A stretch of 43,050 bases of DNA, taken from Actinomadura formosensis NBRC 14204. Lineage in GTDB: Bacteria; Actinomycetota; Actinomycetes; Streptosporangiales; Streptosporangiaceae. The stretch covers positions 1-43,050 of the forward strand of contig NZ_BCQQ01000048.1 of the NCBI RefSeq assembly GCF_001552155.1, written 5' to 3'. Made by a program: the position numbers and the translations under genes. Of this stretch, positions 25,410-35,700 are shown piece after piece. The stretch's first letter is position 1; every line of letters begins with the position of its first letter. The notes beneath the pieces were generated by a model. That model worked only from the letters and a program-made list of their open reading frames with translations. It was not told the DNA's origin and searched no databases.

Positions 25410-25637
25410 TCAGAGCCGGCGGACCTCAAGCAGCTCGAATCCCAGCGCCTGGACGCGTTCCAAGATCCCGTACAGGGCCGCCTGGTCCAGGTCCCGCCCC
25501 CGCAGCACCGTCTCGACCGGCGTGACCGTGATGCTGAGATCCTCGAACGCGAGCCGGAACGAATCACCGAGGCGGCCACTGATCCGGATCTCGTAGTCAC
25601 TGAGTGCCTGCCGTGTGTCGTTCCCCGGTTCCGGCAC
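25410..25637 (-). CDS. Small hypothetical protein beside the LuxR gene
   Basis: A 75-residue protein: YEIRISGRLGDSFRLAFEDLSITVTPVETVLRG followed by a helix LYGILERVQALGFELLEVRRL. It looks like a small alpha/beta fold. GTG 25637 has a GGGGAGGGG stretch just upstream; the frame is open to 25763 but that part reads as noncoding. Similar short genes occur next to large LuxR regulators in actinomycetes, so it may modulate the LuxR protein, but no function is known. Confidence 0.6.
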   Translation of the reverse strand: MPEPGNDTRQALSDYEIRISGRLGDSFRLAFEDLSITVTPVETVLRGRDLDQAALYGILERVQALGFELLEVRRL

Positions 25638-25894
25638 GTCCCCTCCCCCTTCCGGCCGGCGCGGCCACGACCGGCTCGCCGCCCCGCCCGGAACGGCCGT
25701 CGCAGGGCTTCGTCCATGACCGAACGACACCGATTTCCGCACCCGCCCGGCATCCTCCGCCACGGGTGATTTGCGCGCCGGACCAGCAGGTCATCATGGT
25801 GGGACACGCTCGGGCAGCGCAGGCGGCGCGGCCGGGCGGCCCGGTGCCATCGGGCCGCACGAGCGGGCCCCGGACACTCCGGCAGGTGATGGGA

Positions 25895-27952
25895 ATGGCC
25901 GCCGAATCCAGGATTTCAGACTCCACCCTCTGGGGAAATGTCGCCGTGGGTTTCCTCGTCCTCGTCGGCCTCCTCGTCCTCGCCCGGCTCATGGCGCTCA
26001 CCGTCACCGGATCCCGGAAATGGGCACCTCTGGAGCGCAGACAGGCGTGGCTCATGCGAAACGGCCGCCTGCTCATCGTCCTTGTGACGGCGGCCTGGAC
26101 GATCCGCCTCGTGCTCGGCGGCGAGAAAGAGATCATTCACTGGACCGCACTGGTCATGGTCGCCGTGGCGGGCCTGGTGGTGTTCGCCAACATTCTGATA
26201 TGGCGGAAGGACGACTGGGCGGGCGGCGCCGGAATCCCGTCCATTCCGCTGGCGCTGGTCGTGGCGGGGGCAACGGCGGGGCTCGCCCTCACCCCGTTCG
26301 GCGGCTATCTGGCCACCGCCGCCCTGACCGCCGCGGGAGTGGCCGCCCTCGGTCTCGCGCTCGGCATCCAGCTCCGGATGCGGCTGACGGTCCGCAAGGC
26401 CGACGGCGGTGAGGACCCGGCAGGCGCCGCCTACGTCGTAGCCCGAATATCGACAATGGGGGCCGACAGGCCGCGAGGGCTCAAAGCACCGGAGGGAACC
26501 GACGTCCTCGCCCTCCCCGAAGAAGCCGTCAACGCCCTTCCGAAAGAGGGGCAACTGGCGGCGGGGGTGCTCAAGCTCATGATCGGCCTGTTCTCCCTCG
26601 CCCCCTGGCGCGCGAACATCGTGTTCGTCGACGACACCACGGTGACCGTGGACCTGCGGCGCAACGCACAACAGGTGACGTCCACCCTCATCTTCCACTC
26701 GGAACTCGGAGTGACCGGGCTCGACGCCGAGGCAGGCCCGCCCGGTGGCGATGTGACCTGCCACGACCTCCTGACCGCGGCGGCCGCCTTCCTCCTGCTC
26801 GAACTGAGCAAGCGGCATCCGGCCTTGAAGGAGGGGTTGTGCGGAACCGAGCGGTGGCGCAGCCTCGCCGGCCAGGTCCTCGCGGGCACGGCGCCATGGC
26901 AGGGCCGGCCGGAGGCCGAGGAGCAGCTCTTCGCGACGGCGGTGGAGCAAGACCCCGGAAACCACGCGGCCTGGCTGGGCTATCTCCACAGCCGCGCCGG
27001 TACCGCCGTCGGAACGCCGGAGACCGAGAAACGCTACGTCACCCGCCTCAGCGCGCTGTACGAACGCCTCCGCACAAAGTTCCATGAGAACGGATATCAA
27101 GCCCTGTGCATGCGCTCCGCGTACACCCTCGCCTCCGCGCACATAGATTACGGCACCCTGCTTTCCGAATCGGGACAGAACGGCAAGCCCGAGTTCGCCG
27201 CGGCCGCCAGGGTGTGCCGCAATCTGTGCGGATGGATCGCCAAGGCCAAGGAGAATCCGGACGAAGGATTGAGGATCTTCGCCAAGATAATGGACACGAA
27301 CACGCAGATCCTGGCTTCGGCGGCCAACGGGAAGCCCTCATATCATCTCGACGCCGGGAAGGCTTACACGCCTTCCAACTACTACCTGCAGGCGCGCGTG
27401 GATGCGCAGAACGACCCCGATGCCGCGCTGGAGCAGTTGGATCTCGCGCTCGGCCTGCCGGAGTATCGAATCCAAGCCCGGACCGACCCGTCCTTGCGGC
27501 CGCTATGGAAGGACGCCCGGTACGGCGCGAAATTCGACGCGCTGCTGGAAAGGCCGATGCTGACCGACATCGAAGCCTTCAGGCCCTACCAGCGCAACCT
27601 GCGAGAGGCCGGCATCCACTACCCCGAGGAACTGGTCGAACGCGATGGGAAAGGTCTGGCGGACTCCCTCAAAATCCCAGCGGCCACCGTGGCATGGATG
27701 CGCGGGATCTGCCGGCTGGCGTGCTGCTGCCCCCACCCGGAGAACGCCATTTCCTGGACCGATCTCCTCACCCGGGAAGGGGTGGACACCCCCGATGCCC
27801 TGACCCTCATCGACGGCGAACGGAAGCAGCGGCTGATCGAGCGGCTCCAGCGGCTGGCCTGGACCGTGGCAGCACCCCCGATCACCGATGAGGACCTCAA
27901 GGACTGGATAGCCCGGATCGCCGAAGACAGAAGATCACACCGGCACCCGTAG
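25895..27952 (+). CDS. Membrane-anchored TPR protein with a helix-hairpin-helix-like end
   Basis: A 685-residue protein of unknown function. Four hydrophobic helices are visible near the N-terminus (VAVGFLVLVGLLVLARLMAL; LLIVLVTAAWTI; ALVMVAVAGLVVFANIL; LALVVAGATAGLAL), followed by a fifth hydrophobic stretch. The cytosolic part has helical repeats and the block RTDPSLRPLWKDARYGAKFDALL, typical of the end of a TPR array. The last 100 residues (SLKIPAATVAWMRGICRLACC, then GVDTPDALTLIDGERKQRLIERL) resemble a DUF4332/helix-hairpin-helix domain. The start is uncertain: ATG 25895 gives a short polar N-terminus before the first helix, and ATG 25889 or earlier starts are possible. Nothing else is seen in 25638-25894. 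Confidence 0.7.
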   Translation: MAAESRISDSTLWGNVAVGFLVLVGLLVLARLMALTVTGSRKWAPLERRQAWLMRNGRLLIVLVTAAWTIRLVLGGEKEIIHWTALVMVAVAGLVVFANILIWRKDDWAGGAGIPSIPLALVVAGATAGLALTPFGGYLATAALTAAGVAALGLALGIQLRMRLTVRKADGGEDPAGAAYVVARISTMGADRPRGLKAPEGTDVLALPEEAVNALPKEGQLAAGVLKLMIGLFSLAPWRANIVFVDDTTVTVDLRRNAQQVTSTLIFHSELGVTGLDAEAGPPGGDVTCHDLLTAAAAFLLLELSKRHPALKEGLCGTERWRSLAGQVLAGTAPWQGRPEAEEQLFATAVEQDPGNHAAWLGYLHSRAGTAVGTPETEKRYVTRLSALYERLRTKFHENGYQALCMRSAYTLASAHIDYGTLLSESGQNGKPEFAAAARVCRNLCGWIAKAKENPDEGLRIFAKIMDTNTQILASAANGKPSYHLDAGKAYTPSNYYLQARVDAQNDPDAALEQLDLALGLPEYRIQARTDPSLRPLWKDARYGAKFDALLERPMLTDIEAFRPYQRNLREAGIHYPEELVERDGKGLADSLKIPAATVAWMRGICRLACCCPHPENAISWTDLLTREGVDTPDALTLIDGERKQRLIERLQRLAWTVAAPPITDEDLKDWIARIAEDRRSHRHP

Positions 27953-27972
27953 ACCCGGACGCGCGGCCGGTG

Positions 27973-28902
27973 TCAGGACGCCGGTGTGCGCGCCAGCGGG
28001 CGACGGATCTTCCGAGCGGCACGTCCCGCGACCTCGCCGACGGGCACGCCCTCCGGCGGAACGCGAACCTCGATGCGGCCGTCCCGGACGCGCGCCTCGT
28101 AGTAGGGCTGCGGCGTGCTGGCCGGGCCGCGCACGATGCCGCCGTCGGCGAACCGGAACGTGCTGCCGTGCCACGGACAGGTGACGCAGCCGCTCTCGAA
28201 CGTCCCCTCGCCCAGCGGGCCGCCCATGTGACTGCAGGTGGCGGCCAGCGCGTAGACCTTCCCGTCCATCCGCTGGAGCAGGATCCGCACGCCGTCGGCG
28301 TCCGCCGTGCGGTGCTCGCCGTCGGCCAGTTCGGCCTCCGCCAGCACCGGCGTCCACTCTTCCGGCCCCTGCTGCCACGCGGTCCGGTTGACGTTGACGC
28401 CCTTGACGAAGGTCAGGTGCCCGCCCAGGTAGGCGCTGAGCATCATGATCCCGAACCCGGCGAACCCCAGCGCCTTGCCCCTGCGGCGGTCGCCCCGCGC
28501 TCGCGCGATGAGCGACGTCACGTACAGGGTCAGCGCCGTCGAGTTGGCCGCGGCGTGGGTCAGCCCCACCCGCCGCTCCGGCCCGATCGTGTCGGCCCAG
28601 TCGTTCGCCCCGGTGAGGGCGGTGGGCACGGCGGCGATCACACCGGCCCTCACCAGCAGGTCGGCCGCCTGCTCGACCTTGGCCTTCCCCGTGGCGTCCA
28701 GCAGCGCGGCCATGGTCCACGCGCCGATCGGCACATCGGTGAGCATCGGATGCAGCGGATGCCCCAGATTGGTCCCGCTGAGCAGATTCCGGACGATCCG
28801 CGGCCGGACCACCCGCCTGACCGCCGAACTGACCGGCTTGGCGGCCTTGTCCAGCGCCTCCGCCCGCTCCAGCCGGCGCACCGCCCTGTGCGGCATGCTC
28901 AT
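27973..28902 (-). CDS. Rieske 2Fe-2S protein with DUF2231 membrane domain
   Basis: A 309-residue protein. Residues about 45-175 are a DUF2231 membrane region (GHPLHPMLTDVPIGAW is its signature) with about four helices. Residues 190-290 are a Rieske domain whose cluster ligands are C223-x-H225 (CSHMGG) and C242-x-x-H245 (CPWHGS). It probably moves electrons at the cytoplasmic membrane face. ATG 28902 has GGGGGAGG four bases upstream; ATG 28896 is possible. It is convergent with the TPR protein, with only 20 bases between them. Confidence 0.88.
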   Translation of the reverse strand: MSMPHRAVRRLERAEALDKAAKPVSSAVRRVVRPRIVRNLLSGTNLGHPLHPMLTDVPIGAWTMAALLDATGKAKVEQAADLLVRAGVIAAVPTALTGANDWADTIGPERRVGLTHAAANSTALTLYVTSLIARARGDRRRGKALGFAGFGIMMLSAYLGGHLTFVKGVNVNRTAWQQGPEEWTPVLAEAELADGEHRTADADGVRILLQRMDGKVYALAATCSHMGGPLGEGTFESGCVTCPWHGSTFRFADGGIVRGPASTPQPYYEARVRDGRIEVRVPPEGVPVGEVAGRAARKIRRPLARTPAS

Positions 28903-28970
28903 AACGCCTCCCCCAAGGCACGACATCACTAGTCCGCTCCCTATCCCACCCGCACCCCCCAAAACCCCGC

Positions 28971-29271
28971 CCGCTGGCCTCTACCGCTTCGACCTGCTAC
29001 TTCCAGACCAACGGCGACTGCGTGCATGTCTCCGGCAGCGCGCTCGAGGCGTCCGGCCCCGGCTGGTGGACCAACATCGACTGCCCTCACCTCGACCGCC
29101 GTCGTCACCGTGCAGTTGCAGGAGCACGACGGCAGCTGGCGGAGCAAGGGAACGGTGGGCAGGAAGACGGTGTACTCGGGCGGCGGTTCGGCCAACCGTG
29201 CCATCGGCCTGGCCGACAGCGCCGATAAGCTGCTGACCCCGGTCCGCACCATCGCATGCCTGCGGAACTGA
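28971..29271 (+). pseudogene. Decayed gene for a small secreted protein
   Basis: The first frame reads STCYFQTNGDCVHVSGSALE and GPGWWTNIDCP, then loses sense. From about 29085 a shifted frame carries on with LTSTAVVTVQLQEHDG, WRSKGTVGRKTVYSGGGSANRA and TPVRTIACLRN before a stop. Together these read like one small actinomycete secreted protein broken by a one-base shift near 29080-29085. No start codon or signal peptide is left upstream. Confidence 0.6.
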
Positions 29272-29320
29272 CCGGGACGGCCGACCAGCGAGGAACGTCA
29301 CCATCGACTCGCACAGCACC

Positions 29321-29791
29321 TTGTACGCGGCACTGCACGGCGAACTGACCCCGCACCCGTGGCGCGGCGCGGCACCGGACTCGGACGCCTACGGCCTCTT
29401 CGTGGCGCGCTCGGCGGCGATGGGGTGGCTGGCCGAGGCCCGCGAGGGCACCGGCGGCGGGGTGTGGGGGATGAACGACGCCGGGTACACCGCGGCGTCC
29501 GGGCCCCGCCCGACCCGGGTCGCCTGGTTTCAGGCCGTCCTCGCCGAGGACGTCCCGCCCGACCGGCCGCTGCCCCTGCAACCGTTCCTCACCTGCGCCG
29601 GCGACGTGACGGCGCGACTCGGCGCACTGCGGCCGACACGACGGGCGTCATCTCAGGTGCGCGAGGGCGGTGGTGTAGAGGTGGCCCGGATCGGTGGCCA
29701 GGTCGCGGGCGATCCATCCGGGGATCGGGGTCAGTTCACGCACCCAGGGGCGCAGGCGACGGTAGACCGAGAGCGCGTCGGCGGGCCGTGA
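29321..29791 (+). CDS. Uncertain hypothetical protein overlapping the kinase gene end
   Basis: The frame reads like real protein up to about 29640 (YAALHGELTPHPWRG, DAYGLFVARSAAMGWLAE, WGMNDAGYTAASGPRPTR), then runs on into low-value sequence that overlaps the end of the kinase gene on the other strand by 144 bases. I do not recognise it. The TTG at 29321 is a weak start and codons continue upstream to about 29306. It may be a shortened gene whose end was lost. Confidence 0.4.
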   Translation: MYAALHGELTPHPWRGAAPDSDAYGLFVARSAAMGWLAEAREGTGGGVWGMNDAGYTAASGPRPTRVAWFQAVLAEDVPPDRPLPLQPFLTCAGDVTARLGALRPTRRASSQVREGGGVEVARIGGQVAGDPSGDRGQFTHPGAQATVDRERVGGP

Positions 29792-30547
29792 CTCCGGTTC
29801 CTTGGCCAGCAGCGTGTAGACCAGGTCGGCCAGTTCGCCGGGGACGCCGTCCAGCGGCGGAGGCGGTTCCGACTGGCGGCGCGTGATCTCGTCCAGGACG
29901 TGCGGGGACTGGAACGGCCGTTCCCCGGCGAGCAGTTCGTACAGCAGGCAGCCGACCGCGTACAGGTCACTGGCATGGCTCGCGTCCGCGCCGTGCAGGA
30001 GTTCGGGTGCCATGTACCGGGCGGTGCCGGGGATCTGCCCGGTCTGCGTGATCCGGGAGAACTCGTCGCCGGTCGACGCGGCCACACCGAAGTCGATCAC
30101 CCTGATCGCCCCGTCCGGGCCGAGCATCAGGTTCTCCGGTTTCACGTCCCGGTGGATCAGGCCGGCGGCGTGCGCCGCGACCAGCACCGCGCATGTCTGG
30201 GCGCCGATGAACGCGGCCCAGGAGGCGGGCAGCGCGCCGTGCTCGTCGAGGAGCTTCCCGACCGAGTCGCCCGGCAGCGGCTCCATCACCAGGAACAGGG
30301 CGTCGTCCTCACCGAAGTCGTAGACGGTCGGGACGCCCGCGTGCCGCAGCCGCGCGGTGATCCGCGCCTCCCGGCGGAACCGGCGGCGCGCGTCCGGTTC
30401 GCGGCCGGGGCCCGGCGCGCTGACCAGTTTGATCGCGATGGGTCGGTTGAGCCGCAGGTCGGTGCCGTTCCAGACCTCGCCCATGCCGCCGCGGCCGATG
30501 GGCGAGGTGACCCGGTACCGGCCGGCGATGTCCCGCGCGGAACTCAC
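29648..30547 (-). CDS. Ser/Thr protein kinase, last gene of the helicase operon
   Basis: A 299-residue Hanks-type kinase without a membrane anchor. It has the glycine loop GRGGMGEVW at residues 18-26, the ATP lysine at 40 (IAIKLV), HRDVKPEN at 132-139, DFG at 152-154 and APE in GTARYMAPELLHG. All catalytic residues are present. It starts with GTG whose last bases form the stop of the UvrD-like gene (GTGA overlap), so it belongs to the helicase operon. A soluble kinase coupled to two helicases suggests control or execution of a defence response by phosphorylation, though that is inference. Confidence 0.9.
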   Translation of the reverse strand: MSSARDIAGRYRVTSPIGRGGMGEVWNGTDLRLNRPIAIKLVSAPGPGREPDARRRFRREARITARLRHAGVPTVYDFGEDDALFLVMEPLPGDSVGKLLDEHGALPASWAAFIGAQTCAVLVAAHAAGLIHRDVKPENLMLGPDGAIRVIDFGVAASTGDEFSRITQTGQIPGTARYMAPELLHGADASHASDLYAVGCLLYELLAGERPFQSPHVLDEITRRQSEPPPPLDGVPGELADLVYTLLAKEPESRPADALSVYRRLRPWVRELTPIPGWIARDLATDPGHLYTTALAHLR

Positions 30548-32715
30548 GGCAGGAATCCGCTCTTCGTCCCGTGCCAGGTGATGACGGCGTTGTCGCGCGC
30601 CCGGGTGACGGCGACGAACAGCAGGGAACGCGCGGTCCGCAGGTCGCGGCGGTAGCGCAGCGGGTCCTCATCGCGGAACCGGGTGATCCACGCGGCGGGG
30701 ACGAGCCCCTCGGCGACCCCCGCGATGATCATGTTCTGGTATTCGAGGCCCTTGAAACGGTGCATGGTGCCGACGTGGACGGGCGCCTCGACGTACCGGG
30801 GGCCGTCCGCGGTGATGGCGCAGGCGACGATGCCCTCCTTGGCGAGGCGGGTCTCGACGTCGGCGACCATGCGGCGTTCGGGGACGCACACCGCAACCGA
30901 GTCGCCGTTCCACGCCTTGACCTGTTCGACGATGCCGTCGAGTTCGGTGTCCCAGGTGGGGAAGCCGCGCAGTTCCGGCTCCGCACCGCGCAGCACCGAC
31001 CGGTAGCCGGCGAGGTCGGCGCGGCCGTCGTCCAGGTCGTCCCACCGCTCTCCGCCGAGCACTCGGACGGCGGTGCCGAGGATCTCGTGCGTGGTGCGGT
31101 AGCTGAGCGTCAGCCGGGACGACCGGCCGCGGATCGCGATGCCGAGGTTCCCGAGCGAGACGTGGTTGCCGTAGATGCGCTGATGCGTGTCGCCGGTGAT
31201 GAACATGTCGTTCGGGCCCGGGTCGACCATCGCGCGCAGCATCCGCCAGTGCGCGGCGGACAGGTCCTGCGCCTCGTCCACGACGACGTGCCGGTAGCGG
31301 GGGCGCAGCCGCATCCCGGACTCGTCCTGCAGTTGCGGCGCGTCGGCCTGCCGCTCCCGGTACGCCTCGCGGTCCCGGGCGCGGGCCGCCTCGATCTGCG
31401 CGGCCCGCTCGGTGACCTGGCGGAGCGTCGACAGGTTGTTGTTCTCCAGCCGCATCACGTACCGCTCGGTGAGGTTCCAGATCCGCTTGCGGTCGGCGCG
31501 GTTGAGGGGGCGGCCCCGCCCGGCGCGGCGGGCCCGGAAGTACTCGTGCTGCGTCCGCAGCCCCTGCCCGAGGATCACCTGCGACCATTCCTCGTGCAGG
31601 AACCCGGCGTCCCAGCGGGTCTCGTTCTCCTCCGCGAGCAGGTCGTCCCATTCCTTGCGGGCTTTCTCGTCGTCGAGGCGGCGCCGCGCCCGGCCGCGCT
31701 CGGACTGCGCGACGATCTCGCCGGCGAGCTTGTCCACGTTGGTGATGTGGACGCGCGCGGCCACCTCCTCCCCGGCGAGGGCGATGAGCCGCTGTTCGAG
31801 GTCGGCGGCCAGGTTCTTGTTGAACGTGGTGAGCAGGACGGCCTTGCCGCCACCGGCCGGAAGCCGGTCCACGAGGTGCTTGACGCGGTGCAGCGCGACG
31901 ATCGTCTTGCCGGTGCCGGGTCCGCCGCTGACCCGCGCCGGGCCGCTGTAGTCCTTCTCGACGAGCTTGCGCTGCGTCGGGTGCAGGTACACCTTCCAGC
32001 GGCCGAAGTCGCCCTGTTCGAGTACTTCGCGCAGGTCGGCGTCGGCGGTGGTGACGGCCGTGGCGGGACGGGTGAGGGCCGCCGCGTAGTCCGCGGTGTC
32101 GACTTCCTCCTCGACGGCGACGGGCGCGGTCACCTGCTCCAGGACGTCCTCGGGGGACGTGCCGTCGTGCAGCGCGAGCAGCACCTCGCCGGTCAGCTGG
32201 GGCGCGTACGACACGAGCCCGAGCAGCTCGTCCTCGGTGGTGATCTTCGCGATGAGCGGCAGCAGCGGCTCGGCGACGCCGAGTTCGAGGAGTTGCTCGG
32301 GCGAGTACGCGGCGAACAGCGGCACCGCCTCCACCGGCTCCGGCGAGGGCTCCGGCCGCCCGTTGCCGCCGACGACCTCCTCCGCCACGACCAGGTCGAG
32401 GAACTCGATGCCGCCCGTGACCGGGTTGATCTGGTACCGGTACCGGTCGAGGTGGTCGTACACCTCGCCGCGCGGCTTGACCGCGACGAGGATGTACTCG
32501 GTGCCGCCCGCGTGCAGCAGCAGCGCCCGGTAGTCGTCGTTGACGCGCGCCGAGTACAGCTGCGAGTTCTTCAGCTGCTTGAACCGCAGCCCCTTGTTGC
32601 CGGGGTCGCCCCGGAACTTGTGCTGGAAGTCGTAGATCGCGCCCTTCACCGCGCGCGGGAGCTTCAGGATCTCCTTCTCGGCCCGGTCGAGCAGCCGCAG
32701 CGTGGCCGCGCTCAC
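30544..32715 (-). CDS. UvrD/Rep-type helicase with RelE-like N-terminal domain
   Basis: A 723-residue protein. Residues 1-100 resemble a RelE/ParE toxin fold: AEKEILKLPRAVKGAIYDFQ, GLRFKQLKNSQLYSARVNDDYRALLL and YILVAVKPRGEVYDH. Residues about 110-210 contain a poorly defined linker with two acidic helical parts. The SF1 helicase core begins near 245 (LHPTQRKLV) with Walker A GGPGTGKT at 264-271 and DEAQD at 480-484, and the later motifs GTMHRFKGLEY and FVAVTRARD. It unwinds DNA or RNA and may carry the toxin-like domain as a regulator or nuclease. It overlaps the giant helicase gene by GTGA at its start and the kinase gene by GTGA at its end. Confidence 0.9.
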   Translation of the reverse strand: MSAATLRLLDRAEKEILKLPRAVKGAIYDFQHKFRGDPGNKGLRFKQLKNSQLYSARVNDDYRALLLHAGGTEYILVAVKPRGEVYDHLDRYRYQINPVTGGIEFLDLVVAEEVVGGNGRPEPSPEPVEAVPLFAAYSPEQLLELGVAEPLLPLIAKITTEDELLGLVSYAPQLTGEVLLALHDGTSPEDVLEQVTAPVAVEEEVDTADYAAALTRPATAVTTADADLREVLEQGDFGRWKVYLHPTQRKLVEKDYSGPARVSGGPGTGKTIVALHRVKHLVDRLPAGGGKAVLLTTFNKNLAADLEQRLIALAGEEVAARVHITNVDKLAGEIVAQSERGRARRRLDDEKARKEWDDLLAEENETRWDAGFLHEEWSQVILGQGLRTQHEYFRARRAGRGRPLNRADRKRIWNLTERYVMRLENNNLSTLRQVTERAAQIEAARARDREAYRERQADAPQLQDESGMRLRPRYRHVVVDEAQDLSAAHWRMLRAMVDPGPNDMFITGDTHQRIYGNHVSLGNLGIAIRGRSSRLTLSYRTTHEILGTAVRVLGGERWDDLDDGRADLAGYRSVLRGAEPELRGFPTWDTELDGIVEQVKAWNGDSVAVCVPERRMVADVETRLAKEGIVACAITADGPRYVEAPVHVGTMHRFKGLEYQNMIIAGVAEGLVPAAWITRFRDEDPLRYRRDLRTARSLLFVAVTRARDNAVITWHGTKSGFLP

Positions 32716-35700
32716 TTCGCCCCCTCGATTCGTTCCGCCAGTTCTTCACGCGTCCAGTGGTTCACGGCCCGCACCTCCCACCCCGCCTGCGCGTAGGCGG
32801 TGTCCCGGCGCCGCGCCTCCTCACCGTCTCCGGCGAGGACGATCGCGACCTTGCGGTCCGGCCAGGCCAGTTCCGCCTGCCATGCCTGCTCGCCCAGCTC
32901 GTAGCCGATGCCGCTGTCCGGTGGCGCCGGCACCCCGGCGGCGGCGAGACCGCGCACGAACGCGGCCAGGCCCGGCTCGTCGGGGTCGATCATGTCGAGG
33001 ACCGCTATCCAGCCGTCCGTCAGCACGGTGGGCTCGGACACGGGTCCGGCCGTCTCGACGCGCGTCGGCGCGGGCTCCTCGGGCGAGGCGGCCGGGGCCG
33101 GGACGGTCTCGGCGCCGGGTTCGGGGGACGTGCCCGGCTCGTCCCGCAGGTCCTCGTCGAGCGGCAGCAGGCTGAGCGCGGTCTGCCGCCCTTCGCCTCC
33201 GGCCGCCGCGAGCAGCGCCGGGTCGAACCGGTCGATCTCCGACAGGGCGAGCTGCCCGCCGTCGCCGTCGCCGTGGTCGAGGAACTGCACCAGGTTCCCC
33301 CAGTACAGCCAGCTCGCCCACCGCCGCTTGTGCGCGTCGGTGTCGGCGACGATGGTCTCGTTCCGGTCGTCGATGACGACGAACGCGCTCCACGCGGGGG
33401 CGCCCTGCCGGGTCGTGTCCACGATCAGCGTCAGCGGGTCGGCCGCGTAGACGTTGACCGGCCCGGCCACCGGTTCGGGCAGCTCCGAGCCGCGCAGCGC
33501 CGCGCCGACCCGTTCGGCCACACCAGGCCGATCGCACGTCGACCGCGCCTTCGGAAGACTCGACTTGAGCACCCCGGCGGTCACGGCCTCGGCGCGCCGC
33601 AGCCACACGTCCGGGTCCGGCTCGGTCAGGTAGGCGAGGAGGGTGTCGACGGGGTTGGTCCACATCGTCCTCGGCAAATCGTCCGGGTCTCCGCTGCGTC
33701 CGTACAGCTTCCTGGCCGCCAGCCGCGCGTTGTTCTGGTACGGGCTGTAGTCCTCGACGCCGTCACAGGGCTCGTGGCGGCGGGCCTCCCACTCGTCCAG
33801 GTCCTTCCAGGTGAGCGCGAAGACCAGCCGCCCGTGCGCCCGGAGCTGGGCACGCTTGGCGGCGTCGTCGGCGAGCCGGTTGATCTCCGGTGCCGCGTGG
33901 TAGTTGTATCCGTCGAGATACACGGCGACCTGCTGCGGCTCGTCGTCGATCAGCCGGAACACCACGTCCGGCCGCGTCCCCCGGATCGTGTTCTGCAGGG
34001 TCACCCGCCACCGCCGGACGGTCGCGCCGCCCGACACGGCGTTCGGGATCTCGATGCGCAGGTCGGCGGTCTTCCGCCCCGCGACGACCGGGCCGCGCGT
34101 CAGCGACGCGTTGCCGCCGTCCCGCTTCGCCCAGCTCTCCAGCCCCTCCAGGAACCGCGACTCGAGCTCGCTCTCGACCTGGTCCCACAGTGAGATCTCG
34201 CTCGTGTCGGCGACGGACGCCGTCTGCCATTCCTCCAGCAGCTCTTCCAGCATGTCGACGGCCTCGGCCCGGCTGACCTTGTCGAACAGCGTCCCCGGGA
34301 CGTGCGAGAGCAGGCACCGGTGGCACGCGCGCTTCCCCGGCTCCTCCCGGCACGGGCATTCGGCGGCACGGGCGCGGGCCGCCTCCAGCACTCGCCGGAA
34401 CTCCGCGGGGTCGGCGAGCCGGTGCAGGTATCCGGTCCCGCCGGGCAGCGTGTCGTACAGGACGAGGAAGCGCCGCCGCCGCCCGGTCGCCTGGTCCGGC
34501 ATCGTCGCCGTCACGATCTCCAGGTGGTCGGGGTCACCGCCGTAGCAGGCCGCGACGCCCGCCATCAGCGCCGCCTGGAACGACGCCGTGCGCTCCTCCA
34601 CGTACAGCGTCGCGACCGGCAGCAGGATCCGCAGCGCCTCCGTCCACAGCTCGTGCGCGAGGATCATCTTGTGGTGGTCGGTGTCCCGCGACGCCCGCCG
34701 GTAGGAGCACCAGGTGCGGTGGTGCCGCCGGCTCCGGTCCGTGGAGGACGTCCCGATCAGCGCGTCCCGCCCGTTCTCGTCGTCCTGTCCGGGCGGGCCG
34801 TCCACGGTCGCCCCGCCGCACGAGGGGCACACGTGGAAATGCGCGACCTGCCGTTCCTCCCCGGCGAACCGGGCCACGTCACGCCGGTCGGTGCGCCGCA
34901 CCCCGAGGTTGAACCGGCGCACCACCGCGTGCCGGGTGAAGTCGACCCCGAACACGGCGCCCGAATGCCGCCACGACCCCGGCGCGATGTCGGCGCGGTC
35001 GATGTCGACGGCGACGGCGTCCTCGTAGTACCGGCGCTCCCGCTCGTCGGAGTCGTCGCCGATCCGCGCCTCGTCACGCCGGTCGTGCGCGAACACCCGC
35101 ACCGGCCGCAGCACCTTGTGCAGGTTCTGCACGGCCCCGATGGCGGGGTCGCCGCACCGCGCGCACGCCGAGATGTCGTCCGCCGCGTCGAGCCCCGTCC
35201 GGACGTGCCCGCAGCTCGGGCAGACCCGCCACTGCTCCCATGAGGGACGCGACTCGGTACCGATGTCCAGCCCGCTGACCTTGTGCTGGTAGCCGCGGAT
35301 GTAGAAGGAGTTGCCGGGCGCCAGCTCGGTCAGCGCGAGCCGCGCCGACCGCCCGTACTCGCGGACCTCGCTGTGGTACGTCCGCTCCTCGGCGGTCTCC
35401 TCCTCCCAGGTGACCGTCGCTTCGAGCGTGGTGACGTTGTCGAGCAGCGAGTAGTTCGGCAGCAGTCCGAGTTCGACGAGCGTGCCCTGCGCGCTGCGCC
35501 GCCCCATGTCGCCCATCAGCCGCGCGATCCCGCCCCGCTCGGAGCGCAGCGACCGGCGGACCGCGTTCTGGGACGGGTCCGATTCGAGCAGCGAGCCGAT
35601 GGCCTCGTCGATGCGGTCCAGCCGGTCCTTCAGGTCGGCGCGGCGGGCCTCCCACCGTTCCTCGACGTCCCGGACGACGTCCTTCAGCCCGGCGGTGGCG

